Part shown: piece by piece, positions 41,769-50,657 of the stretch
Numbering within the stretch: position 1 is the stretch's first letter
How the letters are laid out: every line of letters begins with the position of its first letter
DNA from: UBA6912 sp963792895
GTDB taxonomy: Bacteria > Actinomycetota > Acidimicrobiia > Spongiisociales > UBA5794
Reading direction: 5' to 3'
Length of the DNA stretch: 64,000 bases
Assembly (NCBI GenBank): GCA_963792895.1
Contig: CAWBYA010000008.1
Location: 434,001 to 498,000 of the forward strand
Program-made: the position numbers and the translations under genes
Notes under the pieces: generated by a model
What the model was told of the DNA's origin: nothing
The model's database searches: none
Seen by the model: the letters and a program-made list of their open reading frames with translations, nothing else

Positions 41769-42992
41769 ATGGGCGATCCGACCCATCGCTCGGAGCCCAC
41801 CCCGGCCGTAGACTCCTCGCTGTCGGCCGCCGAGCCTGAAGGGGGAAAGGGGCCCGTGACGACTCGACCGCCGATCGGCGCGCTACGGCGCGCCCTGCTG
41901 TTCGCCGTGCCGATCGCGGCGACGCTGGCGTGGGCTGGGTTCGTCACCGCCGCGGGCCATTGGGAGACGGTCGGCGCCAACTGGCGCTCGGCATTGACCA
42001 TGATCTTCGGGAGCTTCGTGGCCGGAGCCACTCCACAGGGCGGCGGAACCGTTGCGTTTCCCGTCTTCACCAAGGTCTTCGAGACGCCGGCCGCCGTCGC
42101 GAGGACCTTCTCGCTCTGCATCCAGACCGTCGGAATGGGAAGTGCGGCGATAGCCATCCTGCTGTCGGGCAAGTCGGTGTCGAAACGGGCGATCGTCGTC
42201 GGTGGCGGCTCCGCAGTGGTCGGCCTCGTCATTGGCCTCTACGTGCTCGCAGATCCTGTGTCTGCGTTTTGGGAATCCCGCATCCCCGAGGAGTACGTCA
42301 AGGTCACCTTCACCGTCGTGCTCGCAGCGCTGGCCTACATCGTGTACCTGGCGCTCGACGAGGGCGAGTGTGGCGTCTCGTTCCTGCCCGTGTGGAACGT
42401 CCCCGTGTGGAGCGGTCTCGCCATCACCGGGTTCATCGGGGGCGTCATCAGCTCGCTCATCGGTTCCGGCGCCGACGTGTTTGCGTTCTTCTTCATCGTC
42501 ATCATCGCCGGGCTGCACCCTCGGAAGGGCGTTCCCACGAGTGTCATCATCATGGCGATCGTGTCCGCAGTCGGCTTCGTGCTCCTCGGCATCGTCGACG
42601 GCCAGCTGGACACGACGGTGGTCGGTGGCATGGTGACTGCCGTCGGCGGTGTGCCGATCGATCCGCTGCCGGCATCCCGTTTCGACCTGTGGGGCTTGTG
42701 GATCGCCGCCGTGCCGGCCGTGATCTGGGGCGCGCCGGCAGGAACCATCTTCGTCAACAGCCTCAACGAGCGGCATTTGATCAACTTCTTGGCCGTCATG
42801 GCCGGCCTCGAGGTGGTGTCGACGGCGATCTTCCTCCCGCAGCTCCGCAGCGACCGATTCCTTCTCGCGTACGGCGTCGTCGGCGTCTTCGTTGCGATCG
42901 TCGTTGCCCGCTTCCTCCATGCCAGACGAGACGCGCTGCTCCGAGAAGCGGCACCGACTCGCATCGAAGCGATGGTCGGCGCCTCCGAATAG
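41769..42992 (+). CDS. TauE/SafE-family membrane transporter
   Basis: A 407-residue probable sulfite/organosulfonate-type exporter with about eight to ten helices in two repeats. The conserved glycine-rich segments are GSFVAGATPQGGGTVAFPVF (first repeat) and FIGGVISSLIGSGADVFAFF (second). The N-terminal 40 residues are hydrophilic. No sulfur genes flank it, so the substrate stays open. GGCGGGG just before the ATG could bind the ribosome. Confidence 0.85.
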   Translation: MGDPTHRSEPTPAVDSSLSAAEPEGGKGPVTTRPPIGALRRALLFAVPIAATLAWAGFVTAAGHWETVGANWRSALTMIFGSFVAGATPQGGGTVAFPVFTKVFETPAAVARTFSLCIQTVGMGSAAIAILLSGKSVSKRAIVVGGGSAVVGLVIGLYVLADPVSAFWESRIPEEYVKVTFTVVLAALAYIVYLALDEGECGVSFLPVWNVPVWSGLAITGFIGGVISSLIGSGADVFAFFFIVIIAGLHPRKGVPTSVIIMAIVSAVGFVLLGIVDGQLDTTVVGGMVTAVGGVPIDPLPASRFDLWGLWIAAVPAVIWGAPAGTIFVNSLNERHLINFLAVMAGLEVVSTAIFLPQLRSDRFLLAYGVVGVFVAIVVARFLHARRDALLREAAPTRIEAMVGASE

Positions 42993-43023
42993 CCCGAGCT
43001 GCTCCGCAGCGGGTGCTTCGGGC
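42992..43023. terminator. Hairpin between convergent genes
   Basis: Outer 6-bp (GCCCGA/TCGGGC) and inner 5-bp (GCTGC/GCAGC) pairing just past the TauE/SafE stop, facing the alpha/beta hydrolase end. No T tract. Confidence 0.4.
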
Positions 43024-43045
43024 ACCGTTGCGGGAGGGCGACCCC

Positions 43046-43999
43046 TCAGCGGTGCGATGCCGCCGCGCGGGCAAAGGAGTCCACGATCGCCTGAACGAGG
43101 TCGTCGATGTGCCACCACAACAACGTGGCGTGCCCCGCCCTCACCCACCGGAGCTCGGAGCCCGGCCAGTGATCGTGAATCGCCTGTGTCACGGGCGGCG
43201 TGACGAAGCCATCGTGCGTTGCGCCGACGAGGACCGCGGTGCGCGTTGCGGGGGTGGGGTCGATCCGCAGCAAGCTGGGGCCGAGCAGCACCTCTGCGAG
43301 CCGCCTGCGTCCCCCAGGCTCGAGCGCATCCCAGGCGACGCCCTTCGAGAGCACCCCTTCCGAGAAGACCGAAGAGGGAGCGTACGCCGCAGCAAGCGGG
43401 GCGACGGCAATGGGGAGGTCGAGCGTGGCGCCGACGGTTGCGGCGAGGCTTCCACCCATCGAGTAGCCGGCGACGCCCGTTGGTGCACCCGTTCGAGCAA
43501 GGCCGGCAACGAGTCCGCGCCCCTCCTCGACGATCGACCGGGTGAGCAGAGCGAAGTCGGCAACGGTCCTCACCGGGCTGCCGCCCGGCGCCAAGCGGCG
43601 GTGACCATAGAAGGGCGCCTCGAGCACATACGAGGCGAGACCCCGGGAGGCGAGCCGTGTCGCGAAGCGCAGCCGCGTGCGATAGCCCTCGTCGTTCCAC
43701 GCCGGAAGGAGCACACACGTACCCACGGCGTCGCCGTGGGGCGCCACGTGCAGCACGTGCCCTTCCCGGGCCACCTCGGGCAGCCCTGCGATTGGCGCGG
43801 CAAAACGCCCTTCTCGCTGCGCGAAGGCGCCGCCGGTGTCGGTTCGCCCCCAGTCGACGTCGATCGCCGGCGGCGGGCCGGCTGCCGTGATGTCGACCAG
43901 CTCCATGGTGCCCGCATCCCCCCAGCCCTGCGAGAACACACGTTTGGCGGACGGCAGGAAGCGAAGAACGAGCCCCGCGCCGCGATCGATCGGATGCAT
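43046..43999 (-). CDS. ABHD18-like alpha/beta hydrolase
   Basis: A 317-residue hydrolase. Nucleophile Ser in GVAGYSMGGSLAATVGATLD, His in VRAGHATLLWWHIDDLVQAI, and an Asp likely in VGATHDGFVTPP. The APFYGHRR segment and the overall length match the ABHD18 group of uncharacterised hydrolases. TAGGTT lies 6 nt before the ATG. Divergent from the PGPGW gene. Confidence 0.85.
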   Translation of the reverse strand: MHPIDRGAGLVLRFLPSAKRVFSQGWGDAGTMELVDITAAGPPPAIDVDWGRTDTGGAFAQREGRFAAPIAGLPEVAREGHVLHVAPHGDAVGTCVLLPAWNDEGYRTRLRFATRLASRGLASYVLEAPFYGHRRLAPGGSPVRTVADFALLTRSIVEEGRGLVAGLARTGAPTGVAGYSMGGSLAATVGATLDLPIAVAPLAAAYAPSSVFSEGVLSKGVAWDALEPGGRRRLAEVLLGPSLLRIDPTPATRTAVLVGATHDGFVTPPVTQAIHDHWPGSELRWVRAGHATLLWWHIDDLVQAIVDSFARAAASHR

Positions 44000-44005
44000 C
44001 CAGAC

Positions 44006-44011
44006 AACCTA
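44006..44011 (-). promoter_or_regulatory. Predicted leaderless -10 element
   Basis: TAGGTT, 6 nt before the ATG at 43999. Confidence 0.5.
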
Positions 44012-44047
44012 CCGCGCATCCTGCTCCTCCTTCCGTCTGCTACTGCG

Positions 44048-44053
44048 TACAAT
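44048..44053 (+). promoter_or_regulatory. Predicted -10 element
   Basis: TACAAT, 9 nt before the PGPGW ATG at 44063. Confidence 0.45.
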
Positions 44054-44062
44054 CTGGGAACG

Positions 44063-44353
44063 ATGGCCCAACCTCCCACTCCCAGTCAGGAGACGGTCGG
44101 AGCAAGCGTGTGGCGGTGGATCCGCCGGGTCGTGCTGCTGGTGATCGGCGTTCCGATCACCCTCGCCGGGCTTGTTCTCCTCGTCACACCAGGTCCCGGC
44201 ATTCCCGTCCTCCTCGCCGGTCTTGCGATCCTCGCCATCGAGTTCACCTGGGCCCGCAACCGAATGCATGACGTGCGCAAGGGCGCCAGGCGAGTGATGG
44301 GTGGCGCGCCCGGGCGCGGCGGCTCGCACGACGGCGACGAGGCCCACTCGTAG
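44063..44353 (+). CDS. PGPGW-family small membrane protein
   Basis: A 96-residue protein with two helices (about 21-40 and 48-60) flanking the VTPGPGIPVLLAGLAILAIEF motif that defines the family (PGPG with a following G-L-A-I-L-x-x-E-F/Y). A basic cytoplasmic segment (WARNRMHDVRKGARRVM) follows. Role unknown. It lies upstream of the ABC operon in the same direction. Confidence 0.88.
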   Translation: MAQPPTPSQETVGASVWRWIRRVVLLVIGVPITLAGLVLLVTPGPGIPVLLAGLAILAIEFTWARNRMHDVRKGARRVMGGAPGRGGSHDGDEAHS

Positions 44354-44380
44354 GGGCACGAGGCTCAGTTACGGCACAGG

Positions 44381-44386
44381 TAGTGT
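44381..44386 (+). promoter_or_regulatory. Predicted -10 element of the ABC exporter operon
   Basis: TAGTGT, 8 nt before the ATG at 44395. Confidence 0.4.
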
Positions 44387-44394
44387 GACGCCGC

Positions 44395-45300
44395 ATGGAA
44401 GCCGTTGTCGTCGCCGATGCCCTGGGACACGCCTATGGAGATGTCGTGGCGCTGCACCACGTATCGGTCGAGATCCCCCCTGGGCGGGTCGGGCTTGTCG
44501 GAGCCAACGGTGCAGGAAAGACGACCTTGATCAAGATCCTGCTCGGCATACTGGACCCGACACTTGGTTCCGTCCTCGTGCTCGGTAGCAACCCTCACAT
44601 CGATGCGGTTTCGGTACGCGGGCGGATTGGCTACATGCCCGAAGGCGACTGCCTTCCCCAGTCGCAGACGGCTGCCGACTTCATGATCTATGCCGCTGAG
44701 CTCGCGGGAATTCCGAGCAAGGCCGCCCGGCAGCGGGCTTCCGACGTGCTCACCCTCGTCGGCCTCCACGAGGAGCGGTTTCGCCAGCTCGGCGAATTCT
44801 CTACGGGCATGAAGCAACGAGCCAAGCTCGCCCAGGCGATCGTCCATGATCCGGATCTGGTGCTCCTCGACGAGCCGACGGCCGGCCTCGACCCCGAAGG
44901 TCGCGACGAGATGCTCGACCTCATCGCCCGTCTCGGCGGTTTCGGCATCAACGTCATCACGTCGTCGCACGTCCTCACCGACATAGAGCGAACCTGCGAT
45001 TGGGTGGTCATGCTCGATGCGGGCAGCGTGTTGCGCGAGGGACCGCTGACGACGCTGCTCGACAGCGACACGGTCGAGATCGAGATGTTCGACGATGCCA
45101 CGGTCGTTGCGGAGGCTCTGACCCGGGCAGGCGCAAGCGTATCGGTCACGAACCGGACGATCGCAGTGCACGTCGACCGGGACGACGCCTACGACCTCAT
45201 CAGAGACACACTCGCCGCTGCCGGCACCGGCGTGCGGAGGATGGGGACTCGCGCGCAGACGCTCGAGGACGTGTTCATCCGCTCCGAGGAGGGGCAGTGA
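44395..45300 (+). CDS. ABC exporter ATP-binding protein (first pair)
   Basis: A 301-residue ATPase. Walker A GANGAGKTT (about 38-46), Q-loop region RGRIGYMPEG, signature FSTGMKQRAKLAQA (variant of LSGGQ), Walker B LVLLDEPTAGLDP, and the H-loop TSSHVL. A 75-residue C-terminal domain after the fold is common in ABC-2 exporters. The stop overlaps the permease GTG start (GTGA). Substrate unknown. Confidence 0.93.
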   Translation: MEAVVVADALGHAYGDVVALHHVSVEIPPGRVGLVGANGAGKTTLIKILLGILDPTLGSVLVLGSNPHIDAVSVRGRIGYMPEGDCLPQSQTAADFMIYAAELAGIPSKAARQRASDVLTLVGLHEERFRQLGEFSTGMKQRAKLAQAIVHDPDLVLLDEPTAGLDPEGRDEMLDLIARLGGFGINVITSSHVLTDIERTCDWVVMLDAGSVLREGPLTTLLDSDTVEIEMFDDATVVAEALTRAGASVSVTNRTIAVHVDRDDAYDLIRDTLAAAGTGVRRMGTRAQTLEDVFIRSEEGQ

Positions 45301-46181
45301 CCGACCAGGGCGTCGTCTACGACCTCGGTTACAAGCCGCACGAGGGGCCAAGGCTCGGTCGCGGCGGTGCCGTGCGCGCCACCATCAAGGATGGGCTGCG
45401 CAGGATGTTCGGCCTACGCCGCAAGGCGCGCAAGAAGGTGATGCCCTTCTTGCTGTTCGGGATCGCCCTCCTGCCGGCCATCGTGTTCGTTGGGTTCGTG
45501 TTCCTCACCAGCCAGATCGGGGTTGGCGACATCGTGGAGACACCCTTCGCAAGCCACGCCGCCTACTTCGACATCTCAGCCGCAACGGTTCTCCTGTTCT
45601 GCGCGCTCTCCGGGCCCGAGCTGCTCATCCCAGACCGGATCGACGGGGTGCTCGCCGTCTACAGCTCACGCCCCATGACCGTCTATGACTATCTGGGGTC
45701 ACGCGCCGGGGCACTCGGTATCGGCGTTGGCCTCTTCATGCTCGTGCCGCAGTTGATCCTCTACCTCGGTTTCGCCGCACTCGGCCAGGGCGGGTTCCTC
45801 AGCAACCTCGTCACCAACGCCGAAGACCTCCTCCAGATCATCCTCGCCACTTCCGTGTACCTCGTCGGCTACGGCGCACCGGCATTCCTCGTGGCCGTGT
45901 ATGCGAAACGAATCGCTCCGGCGACGGGCGTGTACTTGGGTGGTTTCTTCGGCCTCCAGGCGGTGGCGGATGGGTTCACCTCTGCCGGCAACCGGTGGGC
46001 AGCCATCGCTGCCCTCTCCGATCACCCGGGAGTCGTGCGCGACTGGATCTTCGACCGGTCCTCCGCCGGCCTGGTGCCCACCCGGGCCGATCTTGCCCCT
46101 TGGGTGTCACTCGTTGTGATCATCGCAGTTGCGGCGCTCGCCTTCGCTGCCGCCGTGCGTCGATACAGGACGCTGTTGTGA
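45297..46181 (+). CDS. ABC exporter permease (first pair)
   Basis: A 294-residue membrane subunit with six helices (about 49-71, 88-108, 140-162, 185-208, 215-235, 268-288). The N-terminal 45 residues are cytoplasmic and basic (YDLGYKPHEGPRLGRGGAVRATIKDGLRRMFG), with the conserved ABC-2 type Y-x-H-G-P-R pattern near the start. GTG start overlaps the first ATPase stop; the stop overlaps the second ATPase start. Confidence 0.85.
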   Translation: MTDQGVVYDLGYKPHEGPRLGRGGAVRATIKDGLRRMFGLRRKARKKVMPFLLFGIALLPAIVFVGFVFLTSQIGVGDIVETPFASHAAYFDISAATVLLFCALSGPELLIPDRIDGVLAVYSSRPMTVYDYLGSRAGALGIGVGLFMLVPQLILYLGFAALGQGGFLSNLVTNAEDLLQIILATSVYLVGYGAPAFLVAVYAKRIAPATGVYLGGFFGLQAVADGFTSAGNRWAAIAALSDHPGVVRDWIFDRSSAGLVPTRADLAPWVSLVVIIAVAALAFAAAVRRYRTLL

Positions 46182-47138
46182 CGGCCACGGAGCACCGCCC
46201 GGCTCGACCCCGCGGATGTCGCAGACGCAACCGTCGCCGTTCTCGCGGTGTCGAAGTGGTTCGGGCAGAAGGTCGCTGTGTCGGGCGTCACATGCTCCTT
46301 CGGGCCCGGGGTGACGGGGTTGCTCGGGCCCAACGGTGCAGGCAAGACGACGCTTCTGCGCATGCTCACAGGTCTGGCCTTGCCCAGCGAGGGGCAGGTC
46401 ACCGTGTTCGGGGAGCATCCACGCCGCCACCCCGAGATCTACCGCAAGATGGCGCTGGTCCCCGAAGAGAACGCGGTCTACGCGCACCTCACCGCACGCA
46501 AACTCGTGCGGTTTGCGGCGGAGCTCTCCGGCGTCGCCGATCCTGGGGCCGCTGCGGCGCGAGCGATCACCGCCGTCGAGCTCGACGATGCAGCCGATCG
46601 TGCGGTCGGTGGCTTCAGCAAGGGCATGCGCCAGCGCGCCAAGGTCGCAGCCGCCCTCGTTACGGATCCTGAGGTGCTCGTGCTCGACGAACCCTTGAAC
46701 GGAACCGACCCGATGCAGCGTCTGCGCCTCATCGCCCTCTTTCGCCGCCTCGGCGACGAGGGGCGCACCGTGATCATCTCGTCACACGTGCTCCAGGAGG
46801 TCGAGCGAATGACCGACCGCGTCATCGCGATGGTGGACGGCAAGCTCGCGGCCGCAGGCGACATCACCGCGATCCGCAGCGCGATGGCCGACATTCCGTA
46901 CCGGGTGCTCGTCGAGGCGGACGATCCGCGGCGACTGGCCGCAGCCCTCGTGACGTCTGACGCCGTGCGAGGTGTCGAGTTCGACGCACGCGGAGTGCAC
47001 ATCGAGACCACCGATCTCCGTGCGCTCGGCAGGCATGTCCCTGCAGTGGCCGCCGAGCTCGGCATCCGGCTCCGGGCGTTTCGTCCGGAGGACGACTCGC
47101 TCGAGAGCGTGTTCCGCTACCTGGTGCACCGGCGATGA
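46178..47138 (+). CDS. ABC exporter ATP-binding protein (second pair), with an apparent +1 frameshift
   Basis: Second ATPase of the operon. Walker A GPNGAGKTT, signature FSKGMRQRAKVAAALV, Walker B VLVLDEPLNGTDP and H-loop SSHVL are present in the main frame. GTG 46178 overlaps the permease stop (GTGA) and reads TATEHRP; the expected first strand (ATVAVLAVSKWFGQKVAVSG) is in the next frame. Dropping one base near 46195-46205 joins them and gives 319 residues. Without it, translation would have to begin at 46248 and lose the first strand. Confidence 0.88.
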
Positions 47139-47887
47139 CCGCGGTGATGCGCGTCGCGCAGATGACCGTCGGGCAGGTCCTCGGCCTGCGGCGCTTCCTC
47201 GGATTGGCCGGGCTGGCCCTGGTGCCGGGCTTCATCGTCTACCTGAGCACGGCCCGCGCCGCCAATGCGTCCCGACTCGAGACATTCGCCGGTGTCACGG
47301 TTGGGTTCTTCTTCAGCGTGGTGGTGCCGGTGGTGGCGCTCATCCTCTCGGCGTCGGCACTCGGCGACGAGCGCCGCGACCAAACGCTGTCGTTCATCGT
47401 CCTGCGGCCCCTGTCCCGGGCCTCGATCGCCGCCGCCAAGATCGCCGCCGCCATCGGGACGGCGTGTGCCATTTCCGGAATCGGTGCGATTGGGCTCGGG
47501 ATTGCGATGGGCCTGCGCCACGGGGACTGGGGCTACGTCGTGCCGCTCCTCGTGGGCTCCTGGATCGCCACGAGCGTCTACGCCTCGATCTTCGTGCCAC
47601 TGGGGTATCTGACCGAACGAGCGACACTCACCGGGCTTGCCTTCGTCTTCATTTGGGAGAGCGCAGTCGCCGGTGCCATCAGCGCCCTTGCGAGCCTGTC
47701 CCCGTGGCGTATCGGCTTCAGTGCCTTCGTAGCGCTCAGCCCGAGCCAGCTACTCCCCTTCGTGCCCAGCTTTGCGCTCGGCAACGTCGTTCCGGGGACC
47801 GGTGGAGCCCTCCTCAAAGCCGCGGTCGTCTTCGTGATCGGCACGTGGTTCACCACATGGATCCTGACGACGAGAGACCTCGTCTGA
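47135..47887 (+). CDS. ABC exporter permease (second pair)
   Basis: A 250-residue membrane subunit with six helices (about 22-42, 53-76, 101-124, 132-153, 163-185, 225-245). ABC2-type pattern: LSASALGDERRDQTLSFIVLRPLSRASIAAAKI after helix 2. ATG overlaps the previous stop (ATGA). The four ABC genes probably make one heteromeric or two cooperating exporters. Confidence 0.87.
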   Translation: MTAVMRVAQMTVGQVLGLRRFLGLAGLALVPGFIVYLSTARAANASRLETFAGVTVGFFFSVVVPVVALILSASALGDERRDQTLSFIVLRPLSRASIAAAKIAAAIGTACAISGIGAIGLGIAMGLRHGDWGYVVPLLVGSWIATSVYASIFVPLGYLTERATLTGLAFVFIWESAVAGAISALASLSPWRIGFSAFVALSPSQLLPFVPSFALGNVVPGTGGALLKAAVVFVIGTWFTTWILTTRDLV

Positions 47888-47889
47888 GC

Positions 47890-47907
47890 TCGCCGATGCG
47901 TCGGCGA
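47890..47907. terminator. Hairpin between convergent genes
   Basis: 7-bp perfect stem (TCGCCGA/TCGGCGA) with a TGCG loop, filling the 20-nt gap between the ABC permease and the cotransporter gene. Confidence 0.5.
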
Positions 47908-50391
47908 TCAGGACTGAGAGCTCGATTCCAGCAGTTCGGCGAGCTCGGCACGCGCTCTGTCCGTCAACGCCCGCGCCTTGAGCAGACGCCGCGTGAGGGT
48001 GGTGTGCCGAGCCTCGGCCGCATCGAGCTTCGCCTCGTCCTCTTCGGACCCGTTCCGCTCGGCTTTGACGCGTAGGTCGGCCAACTCGCCATCGATCTTT
48101 GCGAATTGCGTCTCCAGCCGCTTCAGACGGCTCTCGGCGGCTTCGACACGCTCCTCCGCATCGGGAATCTGGCTGTGCTCGCCGGATTCAGGGCCGGCGA
48201 CGAGATCCACCGGCGATCCGGCCACGACCGCTGCCGCAACGGGAAGCCGATCGAACAGGGCGTACAAGTCCTCGTTCAGAGGATCGAGGATCTCGTCGCG
48301 GCGCAGCCGCGCCGGCACCATCACCAGGGTTGCATCCCCGCACGCAGCAGCCGCCGCATCCACGTTGGGGGCGATCAGATGCACGGCGGCCGGAATCCGG
48401 GCTTCGTCCAGCATCTCATTCAACTCGGCCTCGAGGCCGACCTGGTCTCCGTCAGCGCTGGCCGTCGCCAGCAAGCGGATCTTCGCCCGGCTCCATGCAT
48501 CGGTTCGCGTGAACAGGTAGGCCATGAGCAACGCCAGCCGGCTGCTGTCATCGTCCTTCCACCACACGTCGATGCGGCGCTCTTTCGTCCGGGTCTCCGC
48601 CATCGCATCCCAGCGCACAGCGTCGCTCGACACCGCAACGACGTTCATACCGAGGCGCGTCACTTCGCGCAGCAGCTCGACGTAGTCGGCGCGCCGATCA
48701 GCCCCTGCCCCTTCCGGCCACCCAAACAGCACCGTGTTGGCCCGCAGCGGGCCGAGACCGTAGGCCTGCACGATGATGGGCAGGGCTTCGAGGGCATCTG
48801 GGGCGAGGACGACGAGTGAGACATCGACTCCCAAGGCCTCGGCTTCCGCCTTCAGCGCCCGTTGCTGCTCCTCACGCTCACGACGCTTCACAGCGCCGGC
48901 GCCCTGGATGATCTGTACGACGGCCGACAAGCCGCTCGCTCCTTCCATCCAGGCTGCCAGGCGCATGAGCCGCTCCCGGCGCGCAGGGTCGGCCGAGAAC
49001 GCCAGGACTTGCGGGCGCCAGTTGCGGGCGCTCTCGGCCTCTCCCGCCATCAGCCTGATGCTGTCCTTCGCTCGCTTGAAGTAGTGCGAGTGGCTGGCGT
49101 CGGCCCAGCGTTCCGGCTGCGTGCGCCGCCCCAGATAGGTGTAGATGCCGAAGAGCACGAGGAGGGCGACGACCCCGGCAACAGGGTTGATCGCGAGCAT
49201 CGCGCCGAATGAGGCGATGGCACCCAACAAGCTGAGGCGTCGATGGAAGAACCGGAACCGGGGCCGGAACGAAGGGCTCGCAGCCTGCGCCTCGTAGTAG
49301 GTGGCGTAGTTGAGCAGCCCATAGGAGATGAGGAAGAACATCGAAACGACGGGGGCGACGACGTTGAGGCTGCCGAGCCCGATCGTGGCCAGGGCGATCA
49401 GCAGCGAGAACAGCACGCCACGCTGCGGGTTGTTGGCGGGGCCGTGACCCTTCGCGAAGACCGACAGGGCCGGAAAGATGCGATCGGCCGCGAGCGACTG
49501 GAGGATCCGCGGTGCGCCGAGGAATGAGGCCATCGCCGACGAGAGCGTCGCGGCTACGACCCCTGCGTCGATCAGCACGGGAACGAAGGCGACCGAACCC
49601 ATCGCGGACGGGTCTTGGGCGAGGACGGCAAGCGTCGCAGTTCCGGCCAGGAGGATGGCGACCGACACGTAGACGACGGTCGACAAACCGACCGCGGCAA
49701 ACGTACCGATCGGAAGGCTCTTGCCGGGGTCGCGCAAGTCGCCCGACATGCTCACGCCCTGCGTGAAGCCGGTGACTGCGGGGAAGAAGACGGCGAACAC
49801 GACCCAGAAGCCGAGCGCGCCACGGGGAGCCGACCAGCTGTCCGCCAGCGTGCCGGCGTCGACGCTGCCCACCGCACCAACGTAGAAGGAGATGAGGGCG
49901 GCGATCAGGAATGCCATGACGACGAACTGGAACTTGCTCGCCGCATCGGCGCCAAGCCAGGCCAGGACGAACAGGCAGAGCACTGCTGCCGCTGCGATGT
50001 ACTGGACGGACCGGCTTCCGTCCAGGTTCGCCATGGCCGCCACCGCCTCGCCGAAGCCGATCGCATAGAAGGCGATCGAGACCGACTGGGCGAGAAACAG
50101 CACGATGCCGATGGCACCGCCGAACTCGATCCCGAGCGTGCGGGAGATGAGGTAGTAGTCCCCACCGCCGCGTACCTCCATGTTCGTCGAGATGGCAGCA
50201 AGCGAGATGCTCGTGAGTGTGCTGACGGCGGTTGCGATGAGGATGATGAGGAGGGCGTTGCGGAGTCCGGTGTTGCCGACGACGTAGCCGAGTCGCAAGA
50301 AGAGGATGATTCCGAGGATCGTGAGTATGGACGGCGTGAACACACCCACGAAAGTGCCGAGGGTGCCCCCGTTGTCGCTGCGATTCGCCAC
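47908..50391 (-). CDS. SLC12/cation-chloride-cotransporter-like permease with long soluble C-terminus
   Basis: An 827-residue APC-superfamily transporter. About 12 helices lie in the first 450 residues; helix 1 holds FTPSILTILGIILFLRLGYVVG and there is a VFFPAVTGFTQGVSMSGDLRDPGKSLP segment, as in SLC12 proteins. Residues about 480-730 are a soluble SLC12-type C-terminal domain (WRPQVLAFSADPARRERLMRLAAWM; TLVMVPARLRRDEILDPLNEDLYALF), and the last 75 residues are a coiled coil. GTG 50391 is preferred over TTG 50421 because GGGAGGG is 5 nt before it. Confidence 0.85.
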   Translation of the reverse strand: MANRSDNGGTLGTFVGVFTPSILTILGIILFLRLGYVVGNTGLRNALLIILIATAVSTLTSISLAAISTNMEVRGGGDYYLISRTLGIEFGGAIGIVLFLAQSVSIAFYAIGFGEAVAAMANLDGSRSVQYIAAAAVLCLFVLAWLGADAASKFQFVVMAFLIAALISFYVGAVGSVDAGTLADSWSAPRGALGFWVVFAVFFPAVTGFTQGVSMSGDLRDPGKSLPIGTFAAVGLSTVVYVSVAILLAGTATLAVLAQDPSAMGSVAFVPVLIDAGVVAATLSSAMASFLGAPRILQSLAADRIFPALSVFAKGHGPANNPQRGVLFSLLIALATIGLGSLNVVAPVVSMFFLISYGLLNYATYYEAQAASPSFRPRFRFFHRRLSLLGAIASFGAMLAINPVAGVVALLVLFGIYTYLGRRTQPERWADASHSHYFKRAKDSIRLMAGEAESARNWRPQVLAFSADPARRERLMRLAAWMEGASGLSAVVQIIQGAGAVKRREREEQQRALKAEAEALGVDVSLVVLAPDALEALPIIVQAYGLGPLRANTVLFGWPEGAGADRRADYVELLREVTRLGMNVVAVSSDAVRWDAMAETRTKERRIDVWWKDDDSSRLALLMAYLFTRTDAWSRAKIRLLATASADGDQVGLEAELNEMLDEARIPAAVHLIAPNVDAAAAACGDATLVMVPARLRRDEILDPLNEDLYALFDRLPVAAAVVAGSPVDLVAGPESGEHSQIPDAEERVEAAESRLKRLETQFAKIDGELADLRVKAERNGSEEDEAKLDAAEARHTTLTRRLLKARALTDRARAELAELLESSSQS

Positions 50392-50643
50392 CCAGCCCTC
50401 CCGCGTGTCCCCGTAAACCAACCGCCGCGCCGCTCCGTCGAGACGCCGGCAGCGACCAGCACGTTACACCCGAACCGCTTCCGCATTGCGGTGTTTCCGC
50501 GGCCGAAATCGACTCGAAAAGGCCCGCGGGGCGTGCCTCCTGGCGGCCATGCAGGGCAGCCGCCGGACCATCGGACCGCGGCGGCCATGTGTTCCGTCAC
50601 CCCTGTCGGCAGCGGCTGCCATGGCTCAATGGAGACCGCCCAC

Positions 50644-50649
50644 TACCGT
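50644..50649 (+). promoter_or_regulatory. Predicted -10 element
   Basis: TACCGT, 8 nt before the murJ ATG at 50658. The 266-nt divergent gap back to 50391 shows nothing else recognisable. Confidence 0.4.
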
Positions 50650-50657
50650 CTCCCCCG

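Noticed and set aside
41883..43718. A 611-codon open frame on the minus strand across the TauE/SafE gene
   Set aside because: It reads Arg/Asp/His-rich low-complexity protein, antisense to a clear membrane transporter and an alpha/beta hydrolase; a typical high-GC shadow frame.
41930..44062. Long plus-strand frame (about 700 codons) leading into the PGPGW gene
   Set aside because: Only the last 96 codons (from 44063) match a protein family and have a promoter; the rest is Arg-rich shadow across two real genes.
7480..46210. Programmed +1 frameshifting as the cause of the split genes
   Set aside because: The sites share no slippery motif or downstream structure that I can see, and the genes are unrelated housekeeping and transport functions; repeated insertion error is simpler.
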